Source: Pedobacter cryotolerans
GTDB lineage: Bacteria > Bacteroidota > Bacteroidia > Sphingobacteriales > Sphingobacteriaceae
Reading direction: 5' to 3'
NCBI RefSeq assembly: GCF_005116475.1
Contig: NZ_SWBO01000009.1
Coordinates: 62,177-126,176 of the forward strand
Length of the DNA: 64,000 bases
The notes below the pieces were generated by a model. It did not search any database, was not told where the DNA came from, and saw nothing but the letters and a program-made list of their open reading frames with translations. The translations under genes and the position numbers were made by a program. This document shows positions 28,569 through 38,366 of the stretch, in pieces (position 1 is the first letter of the stretch; the number at the start of each line of letters is the position of its first letter).

Positions 28569-29547
28569 TGGAAGACTTTTTCTTTAGATAGTTGCTTAAA
28601 CTTTTTATTTTACGACGGTTGTCAATTAAACTACAAATAAATCCAAGGCGATATTTAAGTTTTTTCTTACGCTCAAGATTTAAATTTCCAATAATGCCGA
28701 AAAGATCATATCTGGCTAAGCGATAAATCTCTAATAGCAAAGTTTTTGTGAAAAAAAATGTTTTGTTTTCATTGATTGTATTATAAGGGGTTAAAAGAGC
28801 AGCACCGTATCCAAAGAAATAGTTTAACCTCAAAAAATATTTTTCGTTGATTTTTGATGGCGGAAAATTGTGCCTAAATTCTAACTTCTCTAAATAATAG
28901 ATTCGGAAACCCAATAATCTAGTAATGTAACAAATTTCGGTATCCTCACCACTCATCAAGTTTTTACCATTTCTCATTGCCGATAAATACAATGGCCAAT
29001 TTTGGTCGAAAACAAAATCGTAAATTTCTTTTCTTATCACCATTCCTGCCCCATAAACGCTACCTATATTTGTCGTAATGTCGGCAGAGCAGAGCCATTG
29101 AGCAGCAGCTGCGTAATTATGTAAATGTGGTATTATCCACTCGGGTAGCCTCACTGAATTTGCTGGCTTACCTTTCCCTCCAATCACACCAATTTTTCTA
29201 TTTTTTTCTAAAAAATCAAATGCAGTATATGCGTAATCTTTATTTAACCAGTTGTCATCGTCGCAGATAATAAGATATTCATATTTAGCATGTTCAACCG
29301 CCATTTTAATGGCATTTATCTTTCCAGGTTTCGGTTGAAAAAAGGAACGTATTTGATAATTAGTATTATTGATGATAATATCCTCAATTATAAGATTGGT
29401 GCCATCATTGCTATTATTGTCAATGATGATAATTTCCCAATTAATTGCTGTTAAATTCGTTTGAGCAAAAAGATGTTGAAGAGTAGCAGCAAGTTGAAGC
29501 GACCCGTTATATGTACATACTAATATTGATATACCCTTGAGAGACAT
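28543..29547 (-). CDS. Glycosyltransferase family 2
   Basis: A 334-residue GT-A transferase: ISILVCTYNGSLQLAATLQH, IIIDNNSNDGTNLII and the metal site ICDDDNWL. The catalytic half includes GAGMVIRKEIYD and SGEDTEICYITRLLGFRIYY, where the Glu-Asp pair is the likely base region. The tail is basic (KKKLKYRLGF, KSLSNYLKKKS), fitting membrane attachment. It begins one base after the stop of the upstream GT4 gene. Confidence 0.92.
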   Translation of the reverse strand: MSLKGISILVCTYNGSLQLAATLQHLFAQTNLTAINWEIIIIDNNSNDGTNLIIEDIIINNTNYQIRSFFQPKPGKINAIKMAVEHAKYEYLIICDDDNWLNKDYAYTAFDFLEKNRKIGVIGGKGKPANSVRLPEWIIPHLHNYAAAAQWLCSADITTNIGSVYGAGMVIRKEIYDFVFDQNWPLYLSAMRNGKNLMSGEDTEICYITRLLGFRIYYLEKLEFRHNFPPSKINEKYFLRLNYFFGYGAALLTPYNTINENKTFFFTKTLLLEIYRLARYDLFGIIGNLNLERKKKLKYRLGFICSLIDNRRKIKSLSNYLKKKSSIASTSHHF

Positions 29548-30687
29548 TTAAATTTTATTTTCTAAATGTTCTAGAAATGCTTGATCAGCATTGTGAACGT
29601 ATTTCGACAGGAAAACCATTTTAGCTTGTTGGCCTATTTCTTTTAATCTGGATCGTTGTTGCCACATCTCATTTAATTTAATTTCAAAACTTTCCTCTGT
29701 AGGTTTACTCGCAATAAATCCAGTTACACCATCTTCGATCCATTCATCTACAAAACCAACATTGGTACAAACCGCAGTTCTTCCACAAGCCATAGCTTCA
29801 AGAAGTACTGAAGGGGCAGCATCAACTCTCGAAGGCATAAGTAGCAAATGATGAGTGGCCCATATACCAGATATATCTGAATGATGTCCTTTTAAAGAAA
29901 TGAATTCTGTTAATTTAAGTTTGTTAATTGAATTATTTAATTTCTCGTAATCAGGCCCATCCCCAAATATGCTTAAGTGCCATTTTCTTTGCTGCCATTC
30001 GGGTTTCGAAAAAATATTTAAAAGTATATCTTGTCCTTTCCATAAAATATCTAAACTACTAACCATTGCAAATTTGATGGTTTCATTGTCGGGGTAGGAC
30101 AAATCTGTTATGCTATTTAGGTTTATCGGATTTTGAATAAAGAATACGTTGTTGAGCTCTGTATTTAGTTGCTTCTGTAAAACATTAAACTGTTTTTTTG
30201 CTACAAAATAGTTCCCCTTTGCCTCAGAACAAAGCTTAGTCATCTTTAAAATACTTTCTTCAGTTAACACTAAATCGGCAATATAAGAATGAAATGTAAT
30301 AACGAATTTGGAGTTTGTTTGCGTTAAAAATTTTGCCGTTATATTATCAAATGCTAAATCGTAACATCCAGGCTGATTGACTATAATTAAAGCTGGAGCA
30401 AAATTGTTGATTTTAGTTTCTAAATGTCTTGAGAGCATTTTTACAGCATAATCTTTATCTAATCTGCTTAATAGCTTATCTTTAATATTTGTTAGATGGT
30501 CCTCAAAAAAAATAACTTTTGCACCAAAAAATTTTAAAATTTCAATTTTATTTGGATCAATATTGCCATCAATTACTACAAGGATGCTGTAATTTTTCTT
30601 TGCCGCTAACAGTGCAGTATTAAACCAAAGATTTTCACTGCCGCCCCATAATTTTCCTTTAAGTAATGAGATAAAAACAAGTTTCAT
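29548..30687 (-). CDS. Glycosyltransferase family 4
   Basis: A 379-residue GT-B transferase. LKGKLWGGSENLWFNTALLA gives the acceptor loop. The donor half shows VSSLDILWKGQDILLNIFS, SLKGHHSDISGIW and DAAPSVLLEAMACGRTAV with the two conserved Glu. It shares its first base with the stop of the upstream gene and is followed without gap by the next gene, so translation is probably coupled. Confidence 0.92.
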   Translation of the reverse strand: MKLVFISLLKGKLWGGSENLWFNTALLAAKKNYSILVVIDGNIDPNKIEILKFFGAKVIFFEDHLTNIKDKLLSRLDKDYAVKMLSRHLETKINNFAPALIIVNQPGCYDLAFDNITAKFLTQTNSKFVITFHSYIADLVLTEESILKMTKLCSEAKGNYFVAKKQFNVLQKQLNTELNNVFFIQNPINLNSITDLSYPDNETIKFAMVSSLDILWKGQDILLNIFSKPEWQQRKWHLSIFGDGPDYEKLNNSINKLKLTEFISLKGHHSDISGIWATHHLLLMPSRVDAAPSVLLEAMACGRTAVCTNVGFVDEWIEDGVTGFIASKPTEESFEIKLNEMWQQRSRLKEIGQQAKMVFLSKYVHNADQAFLEHLENKI

Positions 30688-31685
30688 TAAGACCGCACAA
30701 AATATAAGTTTGCAAAAACACTAAGAAAATATCGTAAACCAAACATTGAAAAAATCAATGGACTATAAATGATATGACTTATCCTCTTTATGTAAGGTAT
30801 TGACTTTAGGTTTCGACAAAAGATGGAAATTAAAAAGTGTCTCGCTGTATTTACTGTCATGTATTCTTTTGCAACAATCAGTCGATAGCTTAGGAATAAG
30901 CTTTCCCATTGTTCAAAATGTTTTAACTTTTTATGATCGTAAAAAAAATTAAACAATAATAAATTCGATCGTTCTGATATATCCTTGGTTAATTGCTCTA
31001 TTAAGAGAAGTCTGCTTTCATTAACAACCTTTTCTTCTTCAACTTTTTTTAAGTTGGATGTCTGATTTTTATGTGTACGATAAAGAACTAAGCAGTTTGG
31101 TAAATTAGCAATTTTTGTTTTCTCACTTAGCCTTATCCATAAATTGTAATCTTCTGCAGCTTTATGATTTTCATTGTATCTGATTTCGGTTTGTATTAGA
31201 ATCCCATTTCTTATCATAACCGCTGGATGTGCTATCGGGTTTGCGTAGAATAGCATACGATAACATTCATCTGAGTTTTCTGGAAACTCAAGCATATTAT
31301 AATAATGATGATTTTCATTAAAAATTTTAATCTTTGAGCCAAGCACTCCGATAGAGGCATTTTTCTCTAAAAAAGATACTTGGAGTGCTAACCTGTTAGG
31401 TAGATTTATATCATCTGCGTGTGCAATAGCTATATACTTTCCCTTAGCAATAGCAATTCCCTTATTCAATTGTAATGACTGTCCTGCATTACTTTCTAAT
31501 AGTGTCTTAATTCTTTTATCATAATAGCTATTAACTATAGTAGCTGTATTATCGCTAGACCCATCATCTATAACAATTAACTCCCAATTGTTATAAGTTT
31601 GATTGATAACACTTTCAATAGCTTCACTAATGTATTTCTCAGCATTATAAGCAGGCATTATTATTGAAACTAAAGGCTGATCCAT
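30687..31685 (-). CDS. Glycosyltransferase family 2
   Basis: A 332-residue GT-A transferase with VSIIMPAYNAEKYISEAIES, VIDDGSSDNTATIV and the metal site AHADDINLPNRL. The later motif AEDYNLWIRLSEKTKIANL fits the family's acceptor region, and YRTHKNQTS follows. A hydrophobic C-terminal stretch (LIFSMFGLRYFLSVFANLYF) suggests contact with the membrane. It overlaps the fucosyltransferase gene upstream by 16 bases. Confidence 0.92.
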   Translation of the reverse strand: MDQPLVSIIMPAYNAEKYISEAIESVINQTYNNWELIVIDDGSSDNTATIVNSYYDKRIKTLLESNAGQSLQLNKGIAIAKGKYIAIAHADDINLPNRLALQVSFLEKNASIGVLGSKIKIFNENHHYYNMLEFPENSDECYRMLFYANPIAHPAVMIRNGILIQTEIRYNENHKAAEDYNLWIRLSEKTKIANLPNCLVLYRTHKNQTSNLKKVEEEKVVNESRLLLIEQLTKDISERSNLLLFNFFYDHKKLKHFEQWESLFLSYRLIVAKEYMTVNTARHFLISIFCRNLKSIPYIKRISHIIYSPLIFSMFGLRYFLSVFANLYFVRS

Positions 31686-32533
31686 TCTTTAGGAACAATA
31701 TTACTTTCAATAGAATTAAACCAATTTTTGGGGGCAATTACAATTTTATTAATGAACTGATTTAACCAAGCTCCCCACCAACTAAAACTGCTATTTGCAA
31801 TAATCTGATTTTTGCATTTAGAGATTAAATACATGTCAATCCATGGCTCATTTTCTTTAGAAACTATTTCTTTGTTTGCAAGAAAAGCGAAATTGTTTTT
31901 GCACCAATTAGGATCATCTGAAAATATAAAATATTTAGGGTCTATCAATTTACCTTCGAGAATCTTTACAGCGTTTTTGTAGTACGATAATGGTAAAACT
32001 CCATGATGTTCATTTATCTTCGATTTAAGATAATCACCTCTTCTGATATGAATAGCTACTGAATTTGAATTCTCTATATCATTTAGCAGTCCTGTAAACT
32101 TATCATCCAATTCTGGAAAAGCAAATTCATTTAGCAATGATTTTCTAATTTCATTAAAGTATGTTGGATTTTGGAAATATCCATCAATATATAAAATCTC
32201 ATTTTGATGTTTTTTGCTTAAATTCTCATTAATATTGCTATCATCTATATGACATATTCTTTTTAGACTATTTGGTAAAAGGAGTTTTAAAAAATCGTAT
32301 TTTTTGTTTTTGGTTAGGAGTAAACGTTGAGCATAAGGATTTAATATTTTAACCTTGAGCCTTCTGAAAATATGAAGTTCAAACCTTCTTGCTGTAAAGT
32401 CTTCAGATGATATATTATTTTTATTTAAAAAACTATCGTCAAAATAAATTTTTCTAGATGATAGTGATCTTGCTGCGGCATATTGGAACATTTGATTTCC
32501 TAAACCGCCCATTAGTTTTACAATAACTATCAT
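31670..32533 (-). CDS. Alpha-1,2-fucosyltransferase-like (GT11)
   Basis: A 287-residue transferase of family GT11, which moves fucose from GDP-fucose in alpha-1,2 linkage. Motifs are VKLMGGLGNQMFQYAAARSL at the N-terminus, VAIHIRRGDYLKS (GDP binding) and ANSSFSWWGAWLN near the C-terminus. It is the only enzyme here whose donor can be suggested, so the polysaccharide may carry L-fucose or a related GDP-sugar; no GDP-fucose synthesis genes are in the window. I start at ATG 32533, giving MIVIVKLMGG and a four-base ATGA overlap with the upstream stop; an earlier in-frame start would read into that gene. Confidence 0.92.
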   Translation of the reverse strand: MIVIVKLMGGLGNQMFQYAAARSLSSRKIYFDDSFLNKNNISSEDFTARRFELHIFRRLKVKILNPYAQRLLLTKNKKYDFLKLLLPNSLKRICHIDDSNINENLSKKHQNEILYIDGYFQNPTYFNEIRKSLLNEFAFPELDDKFTGLLNDIENSNSVAIHIRRGDYLKSKINEHHGVLPLSYYKNAVKILEGKLIDPKYFIFSDDPNWCKNNFAFLANKEIVSKENEPWIDMYLISKCKNQIIANSSFSWWGAWLNQFINKIVIAPKNWFNSIESNIVPKEWISL

Positions 32534-33267
32534 TTTTTTATAAACCAAAAACAACCACAACCATAGGTTTGTTCAGAACCTAGTGCAAGCGCTGCATCAA
32601 AAATAAAATCATTATCATCCTTCACTAAAGAAAAGTTATTAATTTCACATCCATTGAATAGATCAATTATCATAGCTGGATCATATATACGGTGAGCATT
32701 AAACATGATTTTTGGTTTACCAACTGGTGTAACAAAAAGAATTGAACCACCTGATTTTGTGACTCTAATTAGCTCTAATATTGCTTTAATATCTCCATCT
32801 GGATCTATAGGGTCTCCATATCTACCTAAACCAATGTGTTCTATAGTATGCATGCAAGATATACATTCGATTGTTCCTGTTTCAAAATGGAGATGGGTTA
32901 AGTCAGCTTTTCCATTCATTAATCCACTTAGCTTCAAATCCGCAGGTCTGTAGTCGTAAAATTCTGTAGGTGTAAAAGCAGAGATGATGGAGCAAAAGTG
33001 CAGGGTAGAGGAGATGTCAATATGCTTTTCAGGATTTATCTGTTTTACTATTCTCGCAGCCCAAGCGGGATGATAAATATAGTGTGCATCAAATCCTGTT
33101 TTCTCTGTTTTATCATTCAAACAAGGAAATAAGTCACTATTATTTAGTTCAAATCTTTTTCTTTGGTCTAAGGTTCTAAATAAATTAAGATCATTTAAAT
33201 AATGTTTAGGAAGATTTGGATGATTGAACAGCTTATTTTTAAGCTTGTGATAAATTTTTTTAATCAT
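32530..33267 (-). CDS. DUF268 family protein, methyltransferase-like
   Basis: A 245-residue protein recognised as the DUF268 type, found in surface glycan loci. It looks like a degenerate class I methyltransferase: HIDISSTLHFCSIISAF in place of the SAM loop, DYRPADLKLSGL, then SCMHTIEHIGLGRYGDPIDP and SGGSILFVTPVGKPKI. The activity is unproven in the family as far as I know. The C-terminus ends in a Cys-rich EQTYGCGCFWF. It overlaps wzt by eight bases and the GT11 gene by four. Confidence 0.82.
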   Translation of the reverse strand: MIKKIYHKLKNKLFNHPNLPKHYLNDLNLFRTLDQRKRFELNNSDLFPCLNDKTEKTGFDAHYIYHPAWAARIVKQINPEKHIDISSTLHFCSIISAFTPTEFYDYRPADLKLSGLMNGKADLTHLHFETGTIECISCMHTIEHIGLGRYGDPIDPDGDIKAILELIRVTKSGGSILFVTPVGKPKIMFNAHRIYDPAMIIDLFNGCEINNFSLVKDDNDFIFDAALALGSEQTYGCGCFWFIKK

Positions 33268-34525
33268 TCGTTTTAAGTGTAGATTTCATCTGGTCTATTA
33301 ATATTCCAGTGTTTACACTATAGTCTAATTTACTTTTATTTAATTGTGCATTCCCAATAACTATTTCAAATTGTATAGCATCTTCTATGAATTGTATATT
33401 TTCCTTGTTTTTTGATAACCCAACATGAACAAGATAAGTTCCTGTAGCATAATGGGAGTTTTCTTCAAAAAATGTAACTGCGTACTTCCCTTTTTTTAAA
33501 TCGCTAGGCTCGTGCCAAGTAGTTTTTAGTGCTATTCCTGTTAAGCTTACGATGCCAACAGCACAAACTAGACCTCTAATTTCTTCATTAACCTGAAAAT
33601 ATATAGTAACACTCCAAGGTTCCAAAACACTAATTTCTGAGGTTTCTATATTATAAGAATTTTTTAGTAGGATAGATAATACGTCTATAATTCGATTTTT
33701 AACCGGAACCAAGTCTAAACGAGAAATGTTTTTGTTTTGGTTTAAATAGTCATTAATAATGATAGGTATTTCATTGTAATTACTTGCCGTTCCATTTGTC
33801 AATAAGAGCCCCTTATTACATAATTGCTTAATACTTACCATATTATGGCTCACAAAAAGCACCGTCCTTCCTTCGCCTTTGCTCACTTCGCCCATTTTAC
33901 CTAAGCATTTTTTCTGAAACTCTGCATCGCCTACGGCTAAAACCTCATCCACAATTAAAATTTCACTTTCTAAGTGAGCGGCAACGGCGAAAGCTAGTCG
34001 AACGTACATGCCAGAGCTGTAGCGTTTAACAGGTGTATCTAGATAGCGTTCAATTCCTGCGAAATCTACAATTTCTTCTAATTTTCGCTGGATTTCCTTT
34101 TTGCGCATTCCTAAAATGGCGCCGTTTAAAAAGATATTTTCTCTACCGCTTAATTCTGGATGAAAACCTGTACCTACTTCTAATAAACTGGCTATTCTAC
34201 CTTTTCCGGTTATTTTACCAGTAGTAGGGGCGGTAACTTTACTTAAAATTTTAAGTAGTGTGCTTTTGCCAGCGCCATTTCTTCCAATAATACCCACCGC
34301 ATCACCTTGTTCAATTTCAAAGTTAATATCCTTCAAACTCCAAACTACATCGCTGGTACCTTTGCTGCTGCGGTCATTAGTTTCCCCAATGCGTAAAAAA
34401 GGATCTTCTTTTCCCCGTACACGAGCATACCAACGCTCTAAATCTCTACTGATGGTTCCAGTACCTATTTGACCCAATTGGTAGGCTTTAGAGAGGTTTT
34501 CTACTTTGATAGCAATGTTTGACAT
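33260..34525 (-). CDS. wzt: Polysaccharide ABC transporter ATP-binding protein (Wzt) with glycan-binding tail
   Basis: A 421-residue nucleotide-binding subunit that powers export of lipid-linked polysaccharide. Walker A GRNGAGKS is at residues 81-88, the signature YSSGMYVRLA near 169-178 and Walker B ILIVDE at 189-194. After about residue 250 follows a Wzt-type C-terminal beta-sandwich (VLEPWSVTIYFQVNEEI, THWEP-like TTWHEPSDLKKG, FFEENSHYATGTYLVHVGLS) that in known systems recognises the finished chain end. It is 55 bases downstream of wzm, and the gap contains a GC-rich hairpin. Confidence 0.95.
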   Translation of the reverse strand: MSNIAIKVENLSKAYQLGQIGTGTISRDLERWYARVRGKEDPFLRIGETNDRSSKGTSDVVWSLKDINFEIEQGDAVGIIGRNGAGKSTLLKILSKVTAPTTGKITGKGRIASLLEVGTGFHPELSGRENIFLNGAILGMRKKEIQRKLEEIVDFAGIERYLDTPVKRYSSGMYVRLAFAVAAHLESEILIVDEVLAVGDAEFQKKCLGKMGEVSKGEGRTVLFVSHNMVSIKQLCNKGLLLTNGTASNYNEIPIIINDYLNQNKNISRLDLVPVKNRIIDVLSILLKNSYNIETSEISVLEPWSVTIYFQVNEEIRGLVCAVGIVSLTGIALKTTWHEPSDLKKGKYAVTFFEENSHYATGTYLVHVGLSKNKENIQFIEDAIQFEIVIGNAQLNKSKLDYSVNTGILIDQMKSTLKTND

Positions 34526-34544
34526 GTTTAATTCCTAGTTAGAT

Positions 34545-34580
34545 AGCTCCCTCTCTTAAAGGAGAGGGCGGGGGGTGAGG
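34545..34580. repeat. GC-rich hairpin tract between wzm and wzt
   Basis: CCCTCTC and GAGAGGG pair around TTAAAG, followed by CGGGGGGTGAGG. Tracts like this are common in spacers of this phylum. Here it is in the wzm-wzt message and may separate translation or limit readthrough. Confidence 0.65.
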
Positions 34581-35438
34581 TTAAACCGTATCCACAAAAT
34601 TCCGTTCCACTTTATTAAAAATTACAACTCCAAAAATCAATAAAGCTAAAGTTACTCCAGTTGTATAGCCTAGACTTACCCAACCAAAGCTTCCTTCGCC
34701 TAAAAAGCCGTATCTAAATGTTTCGATAATAGGAGTCATAGGGTTGTATTCGATAATCCAAGCGTAAGCAGGATATTTTTCGAGAGCAGTGGATAGGGGG
34801 TAAATTACTGTGGTAGCATACATTAATAATTGCACACCAAAGGTTACCAAAAATGCTAAATCTCGGTATTTGGTAGTCATCGCAGAGATAATCATTCCTG
34901 TACCTAAACCTAATAAAGCCATTAAAATTACAATTACAGGAAACAATGCAATTGCCCATGTAAAACTAAATTGAGCACCTATTACAAAGTGATAATATGC
35001 CACCATCATCATAAATAAAATCATCTGTACGCCAAACCTTACTAAGTTACTTACCACAATACTTAAAGGCATAATTAAGCGAGGAAAATACACCTTGCCG
35101 AAGATATTAGCATTATCTTTAAATACAGTAGAAGTTTTGGTTAAACAGTCAGCGAAATAATTCCAAGCGGTAATGCCTGCCATATAAAATAAGGGTTTTG
35201 GAAGCCCATCTGTTGAAATTCCAGCTAAATTGCCAAAAATAAAAGTGAAGATAATAGTTGTGAATAACGGTTGAATAAAAAACCATAATGGACCAAGAAT
35301 AGTTTGTTTGTAAAACGAAACAAAATCTCGCCGTACCAATAAGCCTAATAAATCTCGGTAAGCCCAAACTTCATTTAACTTTAAATCAAATAACGAAGAT
35401 TTTGCTTCTATCGTCCAATCATGTTGCTGGTTGCTCAT
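34581..35438 (-). CDS. wzm: Polysaccharide ABC transporter permease (Wzm)
   Basis: A 285-residue ABC-2 type permease with six hydrophobic segments. The cytoplasmic start LNEVWAYRDLLGLLVRRDFV and the segment TILGPLWFFIQPLFTTIIFT are typical of Wzm/KpsM/TagG exporters, and IIEYNPMTPIIETFRYGFLG is the conserved motif before the last helix. It pairs with the adjacent ATPase to move the lipid-linked glycan across the inner membrane. The start follows the stop of the GT4 gene by one base. Confidence 0.95.
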   Translation of the reverse strand: MSNQQHDWTIEAKSSLFDLKLNEVWAYRDLLGLLVRRDFVSFYKQTILGPLWFFIQPLFTTIIFTFIFGNLAGISTDGLPKPLFYMAGITAWNYFADCLTKTSTVFKDNANIFGKVYFPRLIMPLSIVVSNLVRFGVQMILFMMMVAYYHFVIGAQFSFTWAIALFPVIVILMALLGLGTGMIISAMTTKYRDLAFLVTFGVQLLMYATTVIYPLSTALEKYPAYAWIIEYNPMTPIIETFRYGFLGEGSFGWVSLGYTTGVTLALLIFGVVIFNKVERNFVDTV

Positions 35439-36545
35439 TTAGCTGTATAATAGATTAAAAACTTTTGTTTTATATTGATCATATCCGAAATGAGCCACAG
35501 ACAATTGTTGCAGCTTATTTTGTAGAGCTTTTGTTTTTGGTTCGCTCAAATTTTCATTAATTGCCTTAGCAATTTCAGTAGAACTTGATGGGTCAATTAA
35601 AGTACCCAACTCTCCATTTAACAAAGCATCTAAACTCCCATCAGCATTGCCAGCAATTGACGGGCAACCACAGGCAGCGGCTTCTATAAAACTAATGCCG
35701 AAACCTTCTCCTTTACTTGGCATCACAAAAACATCAGCTAATAAGTAATGATCATTCACTTCTTCATCTTGTAAAAAACCTGTTAAAGTTACTTGCTGTT
35801 CAATTCTTAGTTTTTTAATTAGCTTTTTAATTCTTTCTAATTCCATTTCATCGGCTTTGCCAGCTAAAATATAATGTAGGTTTGGATATTTGGTTAACAA
35901 TTGAGGTATCAATGCAATTATTTGATCGTAACCTTTATATTGTTCAAAAAAAGACATTCTAGTTAGCGTAAATAATATATTTTGATCAGTATTTAAATGA
36001 TATTTTTTTAAAAGATGGGTAGGTTTTTCAAAATTTTTTGGAGGACTAAAAAATGGATCTAAGCCATTGTTTAAAACTTTGATACGCTCCTTAGAGATGC
36101 CTTGTCTAATGAGTTGATTTGCAGTAAAATTGCTCACAGCCCATATTTCACAGTGCTTTTGCAGGAAATTTATTTTCCAATTTTTAAGCTGATGCCAAAC
36201 CTCAATTCCATGTGCTATTAAAATTATTCTCTTTTTTGATGTTAAATTTTTAATGAGCCATCCAAAAACAAGTAAATTAATATGACTTAAAATTACAATG
36301 TTATTTGCTCTGCTTTTACTTAGCGTTGAAATTGCAAAAGATATTTTATTCGCTTTAAATCCATTAAAATTTATATTTGATACATAGTTGATGTCTGGTT
36401 TGTTATCATATACAGAAAGAACATTAAACGAAGTTATTTTTTTATCTTGTTGCAAATCGCTTAACACTTTACAAATTGCCCTGCCAACTTTTTCTATCCC
36501 TCCAGTTAGGCTAAATGTGTTTAATGTTAAAAATAGAATCTTCAA
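35439..36545 (-). CDS. Glycosyltransferase family 4
   Basis: A 368-residue GT-B transferase beginning MKILFLTLNTFSLTGGIEKV. HGIEVWHQLKNWK marks the acceptor half. The donor half has TLTRMSFFEQYKGYDQII, VTLTGFLQDEEVNDHYLLA and EGFGISFIEAAACGCPSIAG with E-x7-E. It lies between asnB-like and wzm with gaps of six and zero bases. It is the first glycosyltransferase in the direction of transcription and might act early in the repeat unit. Confidence 0.92.
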   Translation of the reverse strand: MKILFLTLNTFSLTGGIEKVGRAICKVLSDLQQDKKITSFNVLSVYDNKPDINYVSNINFNGFKANKISFAISTLSKSRANNIVILSHINLLVFGWLIKNLTSKKRIILIAHGIEVWHQLKNWKINFLQKHCEIWAVSNFTANQLIRQGISKERIKVLNNGLDPFFSPPKNFEKPTHLLKKYHLNTDQNILFTLTRMSFFEQYKGYDQIIALIPQLLTKYPNLHYILAGKADEMELERIKKLIKKLRIEQQVTLTGFLQDEEVNDHYLLADVFVMPSKGEGFGISFIEAAACGCPSIAGNADGSLDALLNGELGTLIDPSSSTEIAKAINENLSEPKTKALQNKLQQLSVAHFGYDQYKTKVFNLLYS

Positions 36546-36551
36546 GTTTCT

Positions 36552-38333
36552 TTATTTATTGTATTTATTTATTTGATACAATGCAAATATTTTAGACCAA
36601 TGAATGTTTCCAGTTTTAAACTTATTGATGAGCGCTTTAACATACAAATTGCTATACAAATCTTCATTTACAATTTCTTCTTTGTTAAGAAACCATTGCT
36701 GCAAAGGAAAAGTAAAACCCATTTTCGGTCTATTATAAATGGCTTCAGGTAATATATTTTTAAATGAATGAATGAGTAAACTTTTTGGTGTTTTATTAAA
36801 AAGTAGCTCTTTTTTAATTTGTGCCACAGCCGCAATAAAGTGCTGGTCTAAGAATGGGATACGCACTTCAATACCATGGCTCATGCTCATAAAATCAGTG
36901 TCCTTTAAAAGCTGATTTTTCATAAACAAATTAGTTTCGAACCAAGCGGCACGTTCTTGGCCAACTAAATGATCTATATTTTTTTCAACCGGAAAACTTT
37001 CTAACAAATCATCTATTTCAATTTTTGGTATTTGAAGAATTTTTGATATCGCCTTTGGTGTAAAAAAACCTCTTAGAAATAAATATTCTCCTATCGGATT
37101 CTGGTAACTGAGGTAGTATATTCTTTTTAACTTTTCAGAAGGGAGTTTAGCGCTAATTTTGAGTAAAAGTTTAGGTAATTTCTTTAAATTTTGCACCAAA
37201 TTCATTCTTTTAAACGATGGATATCCTCCAAAAATTTCATCGGCACCAATGCCAGATAAAACTGCTTTTAAGCCATTTTCTTTAGCATATTTAGTAACAA
37301 ACCAAGAGTTAATACCATCATTAGTTGGCTGGTCCATAGCAGCTAACATCTCATCAAAGTTTAATTGGAAATCTTTTTCGGTAACCCGATAGGCGGTATG
37401 TTTACCACTTGTTTGATTGGTGATGATTTTTTGATATTTCTCCTCAGAAAATTTCTCTTCAACAAAGTTAATAGAGAGTGTGTTTAGGTTTGTTTTTACC
37501 TCTTCATTAGCAAGCAGAGTAATAATACTTGAGTCAATTCCTCCACTTAAGAATACACCAATAGATGCATCGGCAATTAAGTGATTGGAAACTGAATTTT
37601 TAAGTTTTTCTGCAACCTGATGAGTAGCCGCTGCTTGGGTATTAATTTTTATTTCGCCTGTAATTGGTAAATAGGAGTTGATTTGAAATTGATGGGTGTT
37701 ATGGTTCCATACTAAATAAGAACCTCCTGGTAATGCAAATACATTTTTTAATGTGGTAAATGGCTGAGGAATATGACCAAAAGCTAAAAAATAAACTTTC
37801 CAATCTGGATTTTCCTCAAACGTATATGATGTATTGTTAAATGCTTTAACTTCAGATGAAAATATTAAAAGTTTAGGTCTGCAGCTGTAATATAGAGGTT
37901 TAATCCCCATCTCATCCCTTACCAGATAGGTTTTTTTTTCTTCACTATCATTTAATGCAAATGCAAACATGCCCCTTAATTTTGCAAATAGGGTAGTTCC
38001 CCAAGCTTTAAAACCGATTAAAATAACTTCAGTATCTGTATTAGTTTTAAAAGTAAAATTTAGTTTTAGTAGTTCTTCTTTTAATTCTTTATAATTATAA
38101 ATTTCTCCGTTGTAGGTTAGGGTTAAGTTGCCATTCATCATAGGTTGATGACCTGCACTAGATAAATCAATAATAGCTAATCTTCGATGACCAAATACGG
38201 TAAGTTCATTTATTGCCGTTAAGCCTTCGTCATCTGGTCCTCCATGTGCCAAGGCATCGCACATAGATTTAACATCAGCCTGAATTTGATCAAGATTACG
38301 ATTGCTATCTATAATTCCAGCTATTCTGCACAT
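36552..38333 (-). CDS. Asparagine synthase (glutamine-hydrolysing)-like amidotransferase
   Basis: A 593-residue AsnB-type enzyme. The N-terminal glutaminase has nucleophile Cys2 (MCRIAGIID) and GHRRLAIIDLSSAGHQP; the C-terminal synthetase has the PP-loop SGGIDSS (263-269) and AVLSGIGADEIFGGY. Family members make asparagine, but copies within polysaccharide loci are often thought to amidate a uronic acid or other sugar acid; that role is inference. It is the first gene after a 300-base REP-containing gap downstream of upxY, and begins the densely overlapping part of the operon. Confidence 0.9.
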   Translation of the reverse strand: MCRIAGIIDSNRNLDQIQADVKSMCDALAHGGPDDEGLTAINELTVFGHRRLAIIDLSSAGHQPMMNGNLTLTYNGEIYNYKELKEELLKLNFTFKTNTDTEVILIGFKAWGTTLFAKLRGMFAFALNDSEEKKTYLVRDEMGIKPLYYSCRPKLLIFSSEVKAFNNTSYTFEENPDWKVYFLAFGHIPQPFTTLKNVFALPGGSYLVWNHNTHQFQINSYLPITGEIKINTQAAATHQVAEKLKNSVSNHLIADASIGVFLSGGIDSSIITLLANEEVKTNLNTLSINFVEEKFSEEKYQKIITNQTSGKHTAYRVTEKDFQLNFDEMLAAMDQPTNDGINSWFVTKYAKENGLKAVLSGIGADEIFGGYPSFKRMNLVQNLKKLPKLLLKISAKLPSEKLKRIYYLSYQNPIGEYLFLRGFFTPKAISKILQIPKIEIDDLLESFPVEKNIDHLVGQERAAWFETNLFMKNQLLKDTDFMSMSHGIEVRIPFLDQHFIAAVAQIKKELLFNKTPKSLLIHSFKNILPEAIYNRPKMGFTFPLQQWFLNKEEIVNEDLYSNLYVKALINKFKTGNIHWSKIFALYQINKYNK

Positions 38334-38366
38334 TGTTTACTTTGCTGCTTTGCAGTGGTTTGGGGA

